This document shows positions 44,303 through 52,255 of a stretch of DNA of 64,000 nucleotides, piece after piece (position 1 is the stretch's first letter; each line of letters opens with the position of its first letter). The position numbers were made by a program, and so were the translations under genes. The notes beneath the pieces were generated by a model, which saw nothing but the letters and a program-made list of their open reading frames with translations, had not been told where the DNA came from and ran no database searches. The DNA comes from Prorocentrum cordatum (Eukaryota; Sar; Dinophyceae; Prorocentrales; Prorocentraceae), in contig CAUYUJ010017997.1 in NCBI GenBank assembly GCA_963575745.1, positions 153,744 to 217,743 of the forward strand, in the 5' to 3' direction.

Positions 44303-46201
44303 TCAAGATGAAGAAGATGTGCCTGCAATATCTGCCAGCATCTGGGCTTCCCTCAGATGCTGGAGCTCAGCACTGCAGCGCGCCGTGGCCTCAGAGGCGG
44401 ATTGCTCCGCAAATGCTGTCAGCATCGATGGATTATCCATCAGCTGTTTCAGCACGCCTTTGGACCTAGCGTCGCTGACCGTATGCAATTCACGATTAGT
44501 GTATCCCATCACTATCTTACGGCGGGACTGTACAGCGTCCATGGGTACACTTCCACCATGCTGGGCCAGTGTCCTGGCAACAAAACAATCGAACGTCTCA
44601 AGATCGTCGATGTTGTCGCCTCGCACGGTGGCCTTGGCGAGTGTCTCCATCAACCCCTGAGGCAGGTTTCCCTGCAATTGCTCGCGCTCCTGCGCCGGGG
44701 TCGGCTCGCCCGTCAGCACTGTCTGGAATGACGTGCTGCTTGAGCTCGAGGCGGGTTGCCCCGCAGCTCCAAAACAATCACACCTGATCGACAGATGCCC
44801 TGACGGCAACTTTGTCGTTGGCATGATTTGGGAGCCTTCTGGGAGCTCCATTTTGACATGCCCCTTACCAGGGAATATCAGCTTCTCCTGGCCTCGTTCA
44901 AGCACGATGATCGTGCGTTTGTCCTGCATACTATCGAGGCCTAGGATGGCTGGCAGGTCCTTGCCACAGCCTGACACAATGTTCGTCTTGTATGAATCGA
45001 GTTGGGCCGACCCCTGGTACTCGCAGGCAATACTGAATGTGCCTACGGTATCCGCTGGGGCCGACCCTTCTCCCACTCCGTTGATATTCAAACGAGAGCG
45101 GGGCTCGAACGTACAAGTACGGCCATGTGCCTCGGCAGCCTGGACGAACTTGCGGCTCGTGTTCTCGCCCATGATATTGATCTTCGAGCCGACATCGATG
45201 AGTATGGAATTTCCACCATCATCCAAGAACGTCTTACTCGGCTGCTTGATGCGCACAGTTTCTGAAGTGTCGGCTGTGTCGGTAGGCGGGTTTCCCCGCG
45301 GCACAGTCGCACTCCCTGGCGGGTTACCCCGCGTGACACTGGCATGCGACTCGCTTTCGGCCATGCGTGCCAGGTCGATGTACTGGAAGTACGACACGTG
45401 CTGGGCGTGATCGCCACGCTCCTCCCGCCAGTTGGCATACTCATCACGTATGCTCTTATACTGCTCGCGGGTCGTGCGCCTTGTCAACGTCAAGTACGAA
45501 TGAAGGGCGATGTCTTGCAGCCCCTCGTTCGTGATGTGATCCCGGTACTGCAGCCACTCCTCGAACTCCTCGTTCGTCGCTGTGATGTTGACGGCCCTGG
45601 CTGCTGTTGCTGCTGTTGCCACTGAAGATTCTGATAAGTCTAGCGACGGACTATCAGTTTCAGGATTGTTGGCATCCAGCATAAATGTTGCGTGCGCATT
45701 ATCCATCTGATTCTGGAAATGTCGTACACGCAATTCACGCAGCTGATCAGGGCCCAGTGACATCTCAGCCCCATCTCCACTCTGGGGAGACATCTGAGGA
45801 GTATCATGCAGGTTTCCCTGCTGAGGCGCCGTCATCGGGATAAGCTGATCAAAATATCCCGTTTCCATAGGCGGCCTTACCTCTTCTGGCAGGTATCCCT
45901 GCTGTTGAGACTGAGCTGTCTGCATAGCTAGCATCCTAGCCGTCATCTCCTCCACCATGCTCCTCAGCTCCCGCAGCTCTCTCGCTGGCTGCTCAGGAGT
46001 CTGACCAAAGGAGCCGGTCCATGGGAAGGATGATGCTATGATGCCAGGTGCTCGGCAGATAGCACATGGTGGCTGCTGGGGATCCCCCCCACGCTGGTTT
46101 GCAACGTGGCCCACCACATTTGAATTCCAGCATCCCTCGTGGAACAAGTGATTGCACTCAAGCGGTAAACACTGTCCCTGGGCTGAAATTCTTCGAGGCA
46201 T
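44303..46201 (-). CDS. Polyprotein part 6: RING-H2 second half and aspartic protease
   Basis: 632 codons. The start gives CNHLFHEGCW and PPCAICRAPG, completing the C3H2C3 pattern with part 5; the annotated first ATG overlaps the first half in the other frame. RING-H2 fingers usually belong to ubiquitin ligases. Residues 40-320 are a low-complexity linker with a helical stretch. At about 325-430 is a retropepsin-like protease: ILIDVGSKINIMG carries the active Asp (DVGS in place of DTG/DSG), and LPAILGLDSM is the family's ILG-x-D block near the second flap. The protease would cut the polyprotein. It ends at a TGA with the same frame open behind it. Confidence 0.8.
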   Translation of the reverse strand: MPRRISAQGQCLPLECNHLFHEGCWNSNVVGHVANQRGGDPQQPPCAICRAPGIIASSFPWTGSFGQTPEQPARELRELRSMVEEMTARMLAMQTAQSQQQGYLPEEVRPPMETGYFDQLIPMTAPQQGNLHDTPQMSPQSGDGAEMSLGPDQLRELRVRHFQNQMDNAHATFMLDANNPETDSPSLDLSESSVATAATAARAVNITATNEEFEEWLQYRDHITNEGLQDIALHSYLTLTRRTTREQYKSIRDEYANWREERGDHAQHVSYFQYIDLARMAESESHASVTRGNPPGSATVPRGNPPTDTADTSETVRIKQPSKTFLDDGGNSILIDVGSKINIMGENTSRKFVQAAEAHGRTCTFEPRSRLNINGVGEGSAPADTVGTFSIACEYQGSAQLDSYKTNIVSGCGKDLPAILGLDSMQDKRTIIVLERGQEKLIFPGKGHVKMELPEGSQIMPTTKLPSGHLSIRCDCFGAAGQPASSSSSTSFQTVLTGEPTPAQEREQLQGNLPQGLMETLAKATVRGDNIDDLETFDCFVARTLAQHGGSVPMDAVQSRRKIVMGYTNRELHTVSDARSKGVLKQLMDNPSMLTAFAEQSASEATARCSAELQHLREAQMLADIAGTSSSS

Positions 46202-47223
46202 ACCGCACAGGTATCTTCCATCCCAGTAAAGACCTCTACGTCTGCTGCCCTGGGATATACCCGCCGCTGCCTCTCCAGTACCGTCTCGGAGGGCATGAAG
46301 GCTGATGGGGGAGTCCCCGTTAGGTCCATCACCTCCGGCACTTCGACATTTGGCATGGAAGTGGTAGGAGTCACGGCGGGCGAGTTACCTCGCAAAGGTG
46401 AGCCCCTGTTTCTCACCACATCAAGTGCAGCTGCACGCGACTGATCCCGCACACTTTGCACCGCCTGCCTTCTCCTGAAACATGCCTGCTGAGTGTGGTG
46501 AGTCTGCCTGATGTAGTCAGGCACGCCCCTACTGCCAGACGATATTGAATGGGCAGTGGGCTGTGCAACCACCTCTGGTGATGTTGGTGAAGGCATGAAG
46601 GCCATGTGCGGGTACATGGAATGGTCACTGCAGCGCACATTAGTGAGGTTATGCATCTGATCCGCCAATTCGCGAACAAATTTGCTCGGAACCCTTGACC
46701 CATCAGGGTATAATGGCGGGTTCATCTGCGCTGGTGGTGGCCTCTGGCCCTGAGACATGTTCGGATGGGCATTGAACGCCGGGATAAAGGCTCGTTGCCG
46801 AGCAGGATCCCGCGGGTTGGGACCCTCAGGCTCCCAGGACCAGGCTGGCCTCCACCTCTGCCCACTTGGGCGAGGCAGATTATGGCTCTGCACCTGCTGC
46901 ACCGCGGCCGCCACTCTTGAGCGATAGTCGTCAGGTACACCAGCCCTGTGGTGGCTTGGTGTGCCAGGCAGGTTTCCCTGCTGACTTGTTGGCGTGCCGG
47001 GCGGCATCATGTTGAGGAGGGCTGTGCTGTGCTCAGCCCTAGCCGCAGCTATCCTCTCCATGAGAGTGCCGTTTGTGGCAGGGCGGACAGGTGTCCCGAA
47101 CGGGGATTGCGCAGGTGGTGTGCCCAATGGAGTCATGCCCCTTGGGGCGTGCATGCTCTGAGTGGGGCTTCCATGCATTTGCTGAAACAGAGCAGGTCCG
47201 CTTGTAGGCAGGTTTCCCTGCAC
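46036..47223 (-). CDS. Polyprotein part 5: Pro/Gln-rich linker and first half of a RING-H2 finger
   Basis: 395 codons. It begins at the hairpin-derived QGNLP peptide, with no ATG; it is a continuation, not a separate gene. Mostly Pro, Gln, Met and Ser-rich, probably disordered. Near the end TCAVCLEEFQPRDSVY gives the first Cys pair of a RING-H2 finger. A -1 frame change at about 46,175 moves the rest of the finger into part 6; after it this frame reads unrelated residues to 46,036. Confidence 0.75.
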   Translation of the reverse strand: MQGNLPTSGPALFQQMHGSPTQSMHAPRGMTPLGTPPAQSPFGTPVRPATNGTLMERIAAARAEHSTALLNMMPPGTPTSQQGNLPGTPSHHRAGVPDDYRSRVAAAVQQVQSHNLPRPSGQRWRPAWSWEPEGPNPRDPARQRAFIPAFNAHPNMSQGQRPPPAQMNPPLYPDGSRVPSKFVRELADQMHNLTNVRCSDHSMYPHMAFMPSPTSPEVVAQPTAHSISSGSRGVPDYIRQTHHTQQACFRRRQAVQSVRDQSRAAALDVVRNRGSPLRGNSPAVTPTTSMPNVEVPEVMDLTGTPPSAFMPSETVLERQRRVYPRAADVEVFTGMEDTCAVCLEEFQPRDSVYRLSAITCSTRDAGIQMWWATLQTSVGGIPSSHHVLSAEHLAS

Positions 47224-50200
47224 GGCCTGACGATTCTCGTAGCCATAGCGGACATTGCTCCCTGGCCTGCGGCCCAGGGGTCCTGCTGGTATAACCTGTC
47301 CGCCAGCTGTTCTACCTGGTCAGGGTTCAGCGCGGCTGCGATCTGATCCAGGTCCGAGGTACTGATGGCCTGCCAAGACACGGCACTAGGCCCTTGGCTT
47401 GGGGCACGGCTTGGAGCCGCGCTCCCGGCCTCACTCTCGGTGATCATGAAGATCCGATGGATCTCAGGCTGGTTTCCCAGCTTGGTAGGGCTATAGTGGT
47501 CCCCAACTTCCCTGTGGAGGTAGACCATGGGGGGGTCGACGCCCTCTTGGTCTCGGGACCACTGATATTTGACGCTAGCAGTGCCAACGTCAGCCCACCT
47601 GTCAGGAGCAGACATCATTGCGACAGAGACTCGCGCATGGCGGTTCCCCAGATACTCTGGATTACGCCAGTGCCTCCCCGTGGACAGGTCCTCTACATGA
47701 GAGATGTAATACGGTTCAATGATACCGTTATTTCCCTCAGACAAGAGGACTCCGTTATCGGACCAACAGAACTTCATGCCATCTTGTATGGCCTTACGCC
47801 AATCTACAAAGATGATGATGTCTGAGTCTGGGTCCCACCCACTGTTCACGGCACGGCGGCGAACTGTCGGCACGAAATGAATGTGCGACCGGCCTGTCCA
47901 CCTTTTCTTCGTGTTATGCTCAGGTCTACATGACAGGCCGTGCCACATAATACCTTCGAAGGCGTGCCATCGAGTGCCATGCATGGCCACTTCGGGGTAT
48001 GGGGCCGGTCTCCCGGCAGGTTGGTCGCACAGCACAATGTAGCTGTACAGCGACCATGGAGCTTTCAATGTCCATGAATGCCCCTGAGAGGCGCGGATGA
48101 AGATAGCGGGCTCGCCGGAGTCCCGAATCAACACCTTGAACTGTAGGCGCTGTTTTTCTTCTCCGTCTGGTTCGCGGACATGAACAACTTCCATCATGAT
48201 GGCTGCTAGTTGATCAACCGAGCGCCCATATAGCTGCTCGTTGATGACTTTGGCCTCGTCATATTTTGGATTATACCCAGCGTGTTTTGATTGACCTGTG
48301 TTCCACGGATAATGGTTCACGAGCTCCACGAGGTTAACCCAACCATCATGATCATCGAAAGATTCCAGGCCCAACACAGGATTGCGTGGTCTGTCTGGCG
48401 CATGTCTGCATATCCTGCTGAGAGCTTTACTCAGCTGTTTGAGAATGTCATTTGATGTGGGAAGGATTCCAGCTTTCCTGCATTCCTTCATGAATGTCTC
48501 ATCCACCGAGCGTATCGGTGGGATCTTCCGAAGCGCAAGTCTATCCCTGATCACATTCGGAGTCCCACTAGTGAAGGACGTGTCACCTGGGTGGTGCAGC
48601 TGATCCACTGGCGGGTTTCCCCGCATACGAGCCTCTGTCGCTGCGGAGGCTGCGGCTCCAGAAGAGGATGAAGCTGCGGCGGCAGCGCCTGGCGGGTTTC
48701 CCCGCGGTGATGCGCGACTGGCGCTGCCCCTGATCTTCGGCACCCAGGTACCCCTCGACATAGCACCTTCATCGGACCTCCTGGAGCGGGCCGCCACAGG
48801 CGAAGCTGGCGCAGGGGCATACCCACTGCGCTCGAAAGCTGCCGCCCTTTTCGCAATGGAGCTGCTGCGACTAGGCGGGCGTCTTCGTTCCTCCACAGGG
48901 TCCTGAGGTTGCTGCTTGGGCTCAGACGCTTGTGTAGGAGTTGCGCCAATCGGCGGCCTCGGAAGTTCAGTTCGAGGCACCTCCATCTGCACGTCTGGCC
49001 TAGGGTCCTGAGAGCTCACCTTCGGTTTCGGCCCCGAGGACGGCTTAGGTGTCGGGGGTTCACTCTTAGCCTTCGAAGTTAGTGGGAGTGGGGGCTTCGT
49101 GGCCCCCTTCATGTATATCTTGCTGGAATCCTCCAACATATTGCGAGTTGCCTCGCGTGTGCGTTCTTCTGCTGTCCGCATACGCTCCTCGTCCTCCGCC
49201 ACACGTTGAGCCTTTTTCTCATCCTTGATTGTCGGTTCAGGTTGTTGGGACTGGCTAGAAACGCCAGGCGAGTTTCCTCGCATTCCAGGAAGACTAAAGA
49301 GCGCGTCTTTTTCTTCCTGGGTCATGGGCACCAGTCCCCTTGGAGCCGTGGGAGGTTTATCCTCTTCGGCCTTCGGATCCAAATGGCTCAAGATCCCAAG
49401 ACGGTGATTCACTTCTGCGATCTCGTCCTGTGTCATTGGGATAAGTTGCGGATGGCCCTCTTTATGAGGGGTGTTGCCTCTGTTGGGACTCAGGCCTTCG
49501 TTGTTGCCAACGGGGCATCCTGGCCTGTGGTTCTGGGACGGTTCGGAGCAAGGTCCGCAAGCTGCGTGAGGCCTATACTGCTTGCGAGCCGCGATAATGT
49601 CTCGCAGCTGAGTCCGCGCTTCTTGAATTTCAGGGCGGCGGATATTTGTTGCAAGCTGATAGCCTCCGCGGATGGCCTTGCCCTCACTGTCCCTATAAGC
49701 AGGGTTGCCCTTGCCGAAGGCCGAGTGTTCCCCTGTTCGGCGTCTTGGATCGTTATATGGAAGTAGATGGCCCCCTCTCCTGAGAGCGTGTTCTTTTGGG
49801 CCAGCCTGCCTCCACTCACGAGGAAGTCGAGCCTGTGGATGTGGCTCTTCTCTGACGCGCGTATGGGAACGAGACCTTCCGGTGTTCTCATCAGAAGAAG
49901 CTGCCGAAGCAGCAGGAGCGGCACCCGGTGGAGGTGCCTGAGGAGGCTCCTGTACGATCCCAGATGGATCGTCCGATGGAGGCAGGTCTCCCTGCTGGAT
50001 GGAACTCGGCGCAAATGGCGCTTGTGCCGATGGTGATGATGATTCAGACTCGTCAGGATCGAAGTCAACCTCTTCCTCACCATTCACGCCCATCATGAGG
50101 ATGGTGACGTCATCCTCATCTAACCCGCAACCATCGCCTTCTACTTCTTCTGATGTCGAACTACCGATGATGATGGCCATTGGCGTATCTGGTACAGGCA

Positions 50201-51083
50201 GGTTTCCCTGCATAGCCGGCGTCTGTGCGTCGCTCGGCTGCCCCGGGGTAGGAGGCGCCGCTGTCGGCTCGGGCTCGTTGCCGAGCACAGGCTGCCCGGC
50301 AATGTTGCGCATGGCCGTATGGTTTGGCCACATTCCCACCGCCTGGAGACCCCATCCTGGCGGAGGAAGATCATGACCGCGCATAGCAATAGCCATTTCT
50401 AGAGCATTACGCCATCTACCACGGGAGTATATCAAGTGTCTCTGCACGTCCTGAGGATGCACGCTGTCAATGAGAGTCAGAGCTGCCAACAACAGCTCTG
50501 AGCTACCACAAGCGTCAGTATCCTGCATTATCATAATGTCAGCTTCGATATGTTCTTGACTCTCAGGATAACCAGTAATAAGTATCTCATGCATCCTCAT
50601 GAGGGTCTGCAAAAGGGTGCGTGGTCCATATTCGCCTGGAGCAATCGAACCAGGAGGTATAAACGGAGTATCTGGTTCGCCTGCAATGAAGGCCTGAACA
50701 AATGCCTGAGACTCCATTTCGATTAAGTCTTCAGTGGTCTGGGGATATTCTCCCATCAAAGAAAGCCTGTTTCCAGGCGGGATTTCGGGCAGAGGTTCGA
50801 GGTGTCGTTGAACCTCGGAAGGCGAAGCCTCTATAGTGGTGTCCTCGTCGCTGCTCTCGTAGGCCATGATGTTGCCTGGGTTCCCGAACATCCAGTCGAA
50901 GAAGGATAAAGGGTAATTTCCCAGCGCCCCGTGTTCCACGGGAGTGAGCTCGTTGTTGCCCTCAACGAACCTGCGAACATACTCGAGGTAGTACGCGTAC
51001 AATCCATGACCATACGCCTCGAGCTCGTCGACGTTGTCCACGCAGCTGACCCAAGTGAAAAAATATCTGCTCCATAGCCTCAA
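47133..51083 (-). CDS. Polyprotein part 4: linker region and KptA/Tpt1-like domain
   Basis: 1,316 codons. Residues 1-300 are acidic and mostly helical; 300-860 are Pro/Ser/Lys-rich, probably disordered. At about 880-1,140 stands an RNA 2'-phosphotransferase (KptA/Tpt1) domain: LSKALSRICRHAPD, DGWVNLVELVNH, IFIRASQGHSW, HGTRWHAFEGIMWHGL, SHIHFVP and DGMKFCWSDNGVLL, in the family order. Tpt1 transfers a splice-junction 2'-phosphate from tRNA to NAD. Three of the catalytic Arg-His-Arg-Arg tetrad appear kept (RH of CRHAP, Arg of IRASQGHS). The fourth, the Arg of F-x-R-S, is Trp here (codon TGG, one C-to-T change from CGG). Sixteen of the GNRA hairpins lie in this part. Near 47,225 the path shifts -1. 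Confidence 0.8.
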   Translation of the reverse strand: MRLWSRYFFTWVSCVDNVDELEAYGHGLYAYYLEYVRRFVEGNNELTPVEHGALGNYPLSFFDWMFGNPGNIMAYESSDEDTTIEASPSEVQRHLEPLPEIPPGNRLSLMGEYPQTTEDLIEMESQAFVQAFIAGEPDTPFIPPGSIAPGEYGPRTLLQTLMRMHEILITGYPESQEHIEADIMIMQDTDACGSSELLLAALTLIDSVHPQDVQRHLIYSRGRWRNALEMAIAMRGHDLPPPGWGLQAVGMWPNHTAMRNIAGQPVLGNEPEPTAAPPTPGQPSDAQTPAMQGNLPVPDTPMAIIIGSSTSEEVEGDGCGLDEDDVTILMMGVNGEEEVDFDPDESESSSPSAQAPFAPSSIQQGDLPPSDDPSGIVQEPPQAPPPGAAPAASAASSDENTGRSRSHTRVREEPHPQARLPREWRQAGPKEHALRRGGHLLPYNDPRRRTGEHSAFGKGNPAYRDSEGKAIRGGYQLATNIRRPEIQEARTQLRDIIAARKQYRPHAACGPCSEPSQNHRPGCPVGNNEGLSPNRGNTPHKEGHPQLIPMTQDEIAEVNHRLGILSHLDPKAEEDKPPTAPRGLVPMTQEEKDALFSLPGMRGNSPGVSSQSQQPEPTIKDEKKAQRVAEDEERMRTAEERTREATRNMLEDSSKIYMKGATKPPLPLTSKAKSEPPTPKPSSGPKPKVSSQDPRPDVQMEVPRTELPRPPIGATPTQASEPKQQPQDPVEERRRPPSRSSSIAKRAAAFERSGYAPAPASPVAARSRRSDEGAMSRGTWVPKIRGSASRASPRGNPPGAAAAASSSSGAAASAATEARMRGNPPVDQLHHPGDTSFTSGTPNVIRDRLALRKIPPIRSVDETFMKECRKAGILPTSNDILKQLSKALSRICRHAPDRPRNPVLGLESFDDHDGWVNLVELVNHYPWNTGQSKHAGYNPKYDEAKVINEQLYGRSVDQLAAIMMEVVHVREPDGEEKQRLQFKVLIRDSGEPAIFIRASQGHSWTLKAPWSLYSYIVLCDQPAGRPAPYPEVAMHGTRWHAFEGIMWHGLSCRPEHNTKKRWTGRSHIHFVPTVRRRAVNSGWDPDSDIIIFVDWRKAIQDGMKFCWSDNGVLLSEGNNGIIEPYYISHVEDLSTGRHWRNPEYLGNRHARVSVAMMSAPDRWADVGTASVKYQWSRDQEGVDPPMVYLHREVGDHYSPTKLGNQPEIHRIFMITESEAGSAAPSRAPSQGPSAVSWQAISTSDLDQIAAALNPDQVEQLADRLYQQDPWAAGQGAMSAMATRIVRPCRETCLQADLLCFSKCMEAPLRACTPQGA

Positions 51084-51627
51084 AGTCCTGGAGGCTTAGA
51101 TACTCAATGAATGGTTCACTTGAGCCAAAATGGACTTCGGTCGACCTGCCCTTTCCATTTCCCTTCACTGGACAATCTCGCACAAGATGATCGGTACTAC
51201 CACACTCATGGCATTTAAGAACCTGGCCGTCTCTACCTCGCGGGTTTCCCCGCCTACCTTTGCCTTTTCCTGAGGTCTCTCTACGGCCTTTGCCGCGGCC
51301 CTTTCCCCCAAAGAATATCTCATTATGTTGTTCATCTGAGAGCCTCTGGAGAAATGCCGCGATGCCTCGTCCGTTCAACCTCCGACGACCTCGCTTACCT
51401 TTACCTTTTCCATTAAAACTTCTCCGTATCCTCCTTCTAACACGACGCACTGGTTTTCGCGCGAACCTCCCCCACCTTCGTTTAGCCTGTTGTAGTAACC
51501 AGAACAAATGTTCAGCACGCTGATTGTCGTTATCCATATTCATGATATCTGACCAATCTAAAGCTTCAACACCATCTGATGATATAGTGTCTGCATCGGT
51601 GCCGGAGTCGAAATCCTCGTCTCCCAA
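50962..51627 (-). CDS. Polyprotein part 3: nucleocapsid with CCHC zinc knuckle
   Basis: 221 codons, in frame with part 2 behind the TAA. An acidic N-terminal stretch is followed by a very basic segment (RRVRRRIRRSFNGKGKGKRG, about residues 63-85) and a classical retroviral zinc knuckle CHECGSTDHLVRDC (C-x2-C-x4-H-x4-C) at about residues 138-152. These bind the genomic RNA. Directly after the knuckle the DNA encoding VHFGSSE is an exact 15-nt copy of the spliced-leader core. The frame runs on to 50,962 but the polyprotein shifts +1 into part 4 near 51,070. Confidence 0.85.
   Translation of the reverse strand: MGDEDFDSGTDADTISSDGVEALDWSDIMNMDNDNQRAEHLFWLLQQAKRRWGRFARKPVRRVRRRIRRSFNGKGKGKRGRRRLNGRGIAAFLQRLSDEQHNEIFFGGKGRGKGRRETSGKGKGRRGNPRGRDGQVLKCHECGSTDHLVRDCPVKGNGKGRSTEVHFGSSEPFIEYLSLQDFEAMEQIFFHLGQLRGQRRRARGVWSWIVRVLPRVCSQVR
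51119..51133 (-). other. Exact spliced-leader core inside the retrotransposon
   Basis: The coding strand carries CCATTTTGGCTCAAG, identical to the 3' 15 nt of the dinoflagellate spliced leader, translated in frame as part of VHFGSSE. Roughly 0.0001 such matches would be expected by chance in 64 kb on two strands. It is oriented as a leader would be for the downstream coding part. Possible reading: a trans-spliced cDNA was captured and fused to gag here. Confidence 0.6.
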
Positions 51628-51741
51628 GTAGGTGGATACACCGTCGGTTAGGGGGTTTGATTCCCCCCATAAAGAACGGTGTGGTTGTGGTTTTCTAGAA
51701 GGAGGGCTGGTTGCCCAGCTTGGTTGTGATCGATCCCCTGC

Positions 51742-52230
51742 TTATAAAGCAGTGGATTCTCCTGGGTCATCGGCCCATATGCTTGAGGGCCCGTTTCCAG
51801 GCTGGGCTTCAGTAGTCAAGGTAGTGTAGAAATTTCCACTACCAGATCCCCTCCCCCTTCCAAACACAGATCCTATGTTACCAGGAGACCGTTCAGATAG
51901 GTGGCCTATCGAACGCATCCTCTCCAGCAACTCATCATACTGTTGTTGTGTTCGGGGCATTTGGTGATTGAGTGGCTGTGAGAGTTGCATGGCTCGCTGG
52001 TTGCCGACGCCTAAGGCGCGGAATAGGATAGTGGTTAGCAGTTGGAAGTTGGGAACATCGAATCCCTTAGACTGTGCCTCAAGTCGGGCCATTTCGAATC
52101 GGGTAAGGGTGACATCGATTCGTTCCCCGTGAGGCACGTGGAAGTCGATGAGTTGTGTGCCGGAAGTGAGCTGTCGCTCATCTTCCAGGCGTTCGAACTT
52201 CATGCTTAGGAGGAACATGATGTAGGTCAC
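51742..52230 (-). CDS. Polyprotein part 2: gag body
   Basis: 162 codons continuing gag in the +1 frame. It is helical and rich in charged and hydrophobic residues (YIMFLLSMKFERLEDERQL, then FHVPHGERIDVTLTRFEMAR, which resembles the gag block where a flexible loop precedes a helix near the C-terminal half). It ends in a Gly/Arg/Ser-rich tail and an in-frame TAA. The same frame then stays open for another 38 codons into the next part, so the stop looks like one point mutation or a read-through site. Gag packages the element's RNA. Confidence 0.75.
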   Translation of the reverse strand: MTYIMFLLSMKFERLEDERQLTSGTQLIDFHVPHGERIDVTLTRFEMARLEAQSKGFDVPNFQLLTTILFRALGVGNQRAMQLSQPLNHQMPRTQQQYDELLERMRSIGHLSERSPGNIGSVFGRGRGSGSGNFYTTLTTEAQPGNGPSSIWADDPGESTAL

Positions 52231-52255
52231 TGGGTCGGTGTGGACCCCATCGATG

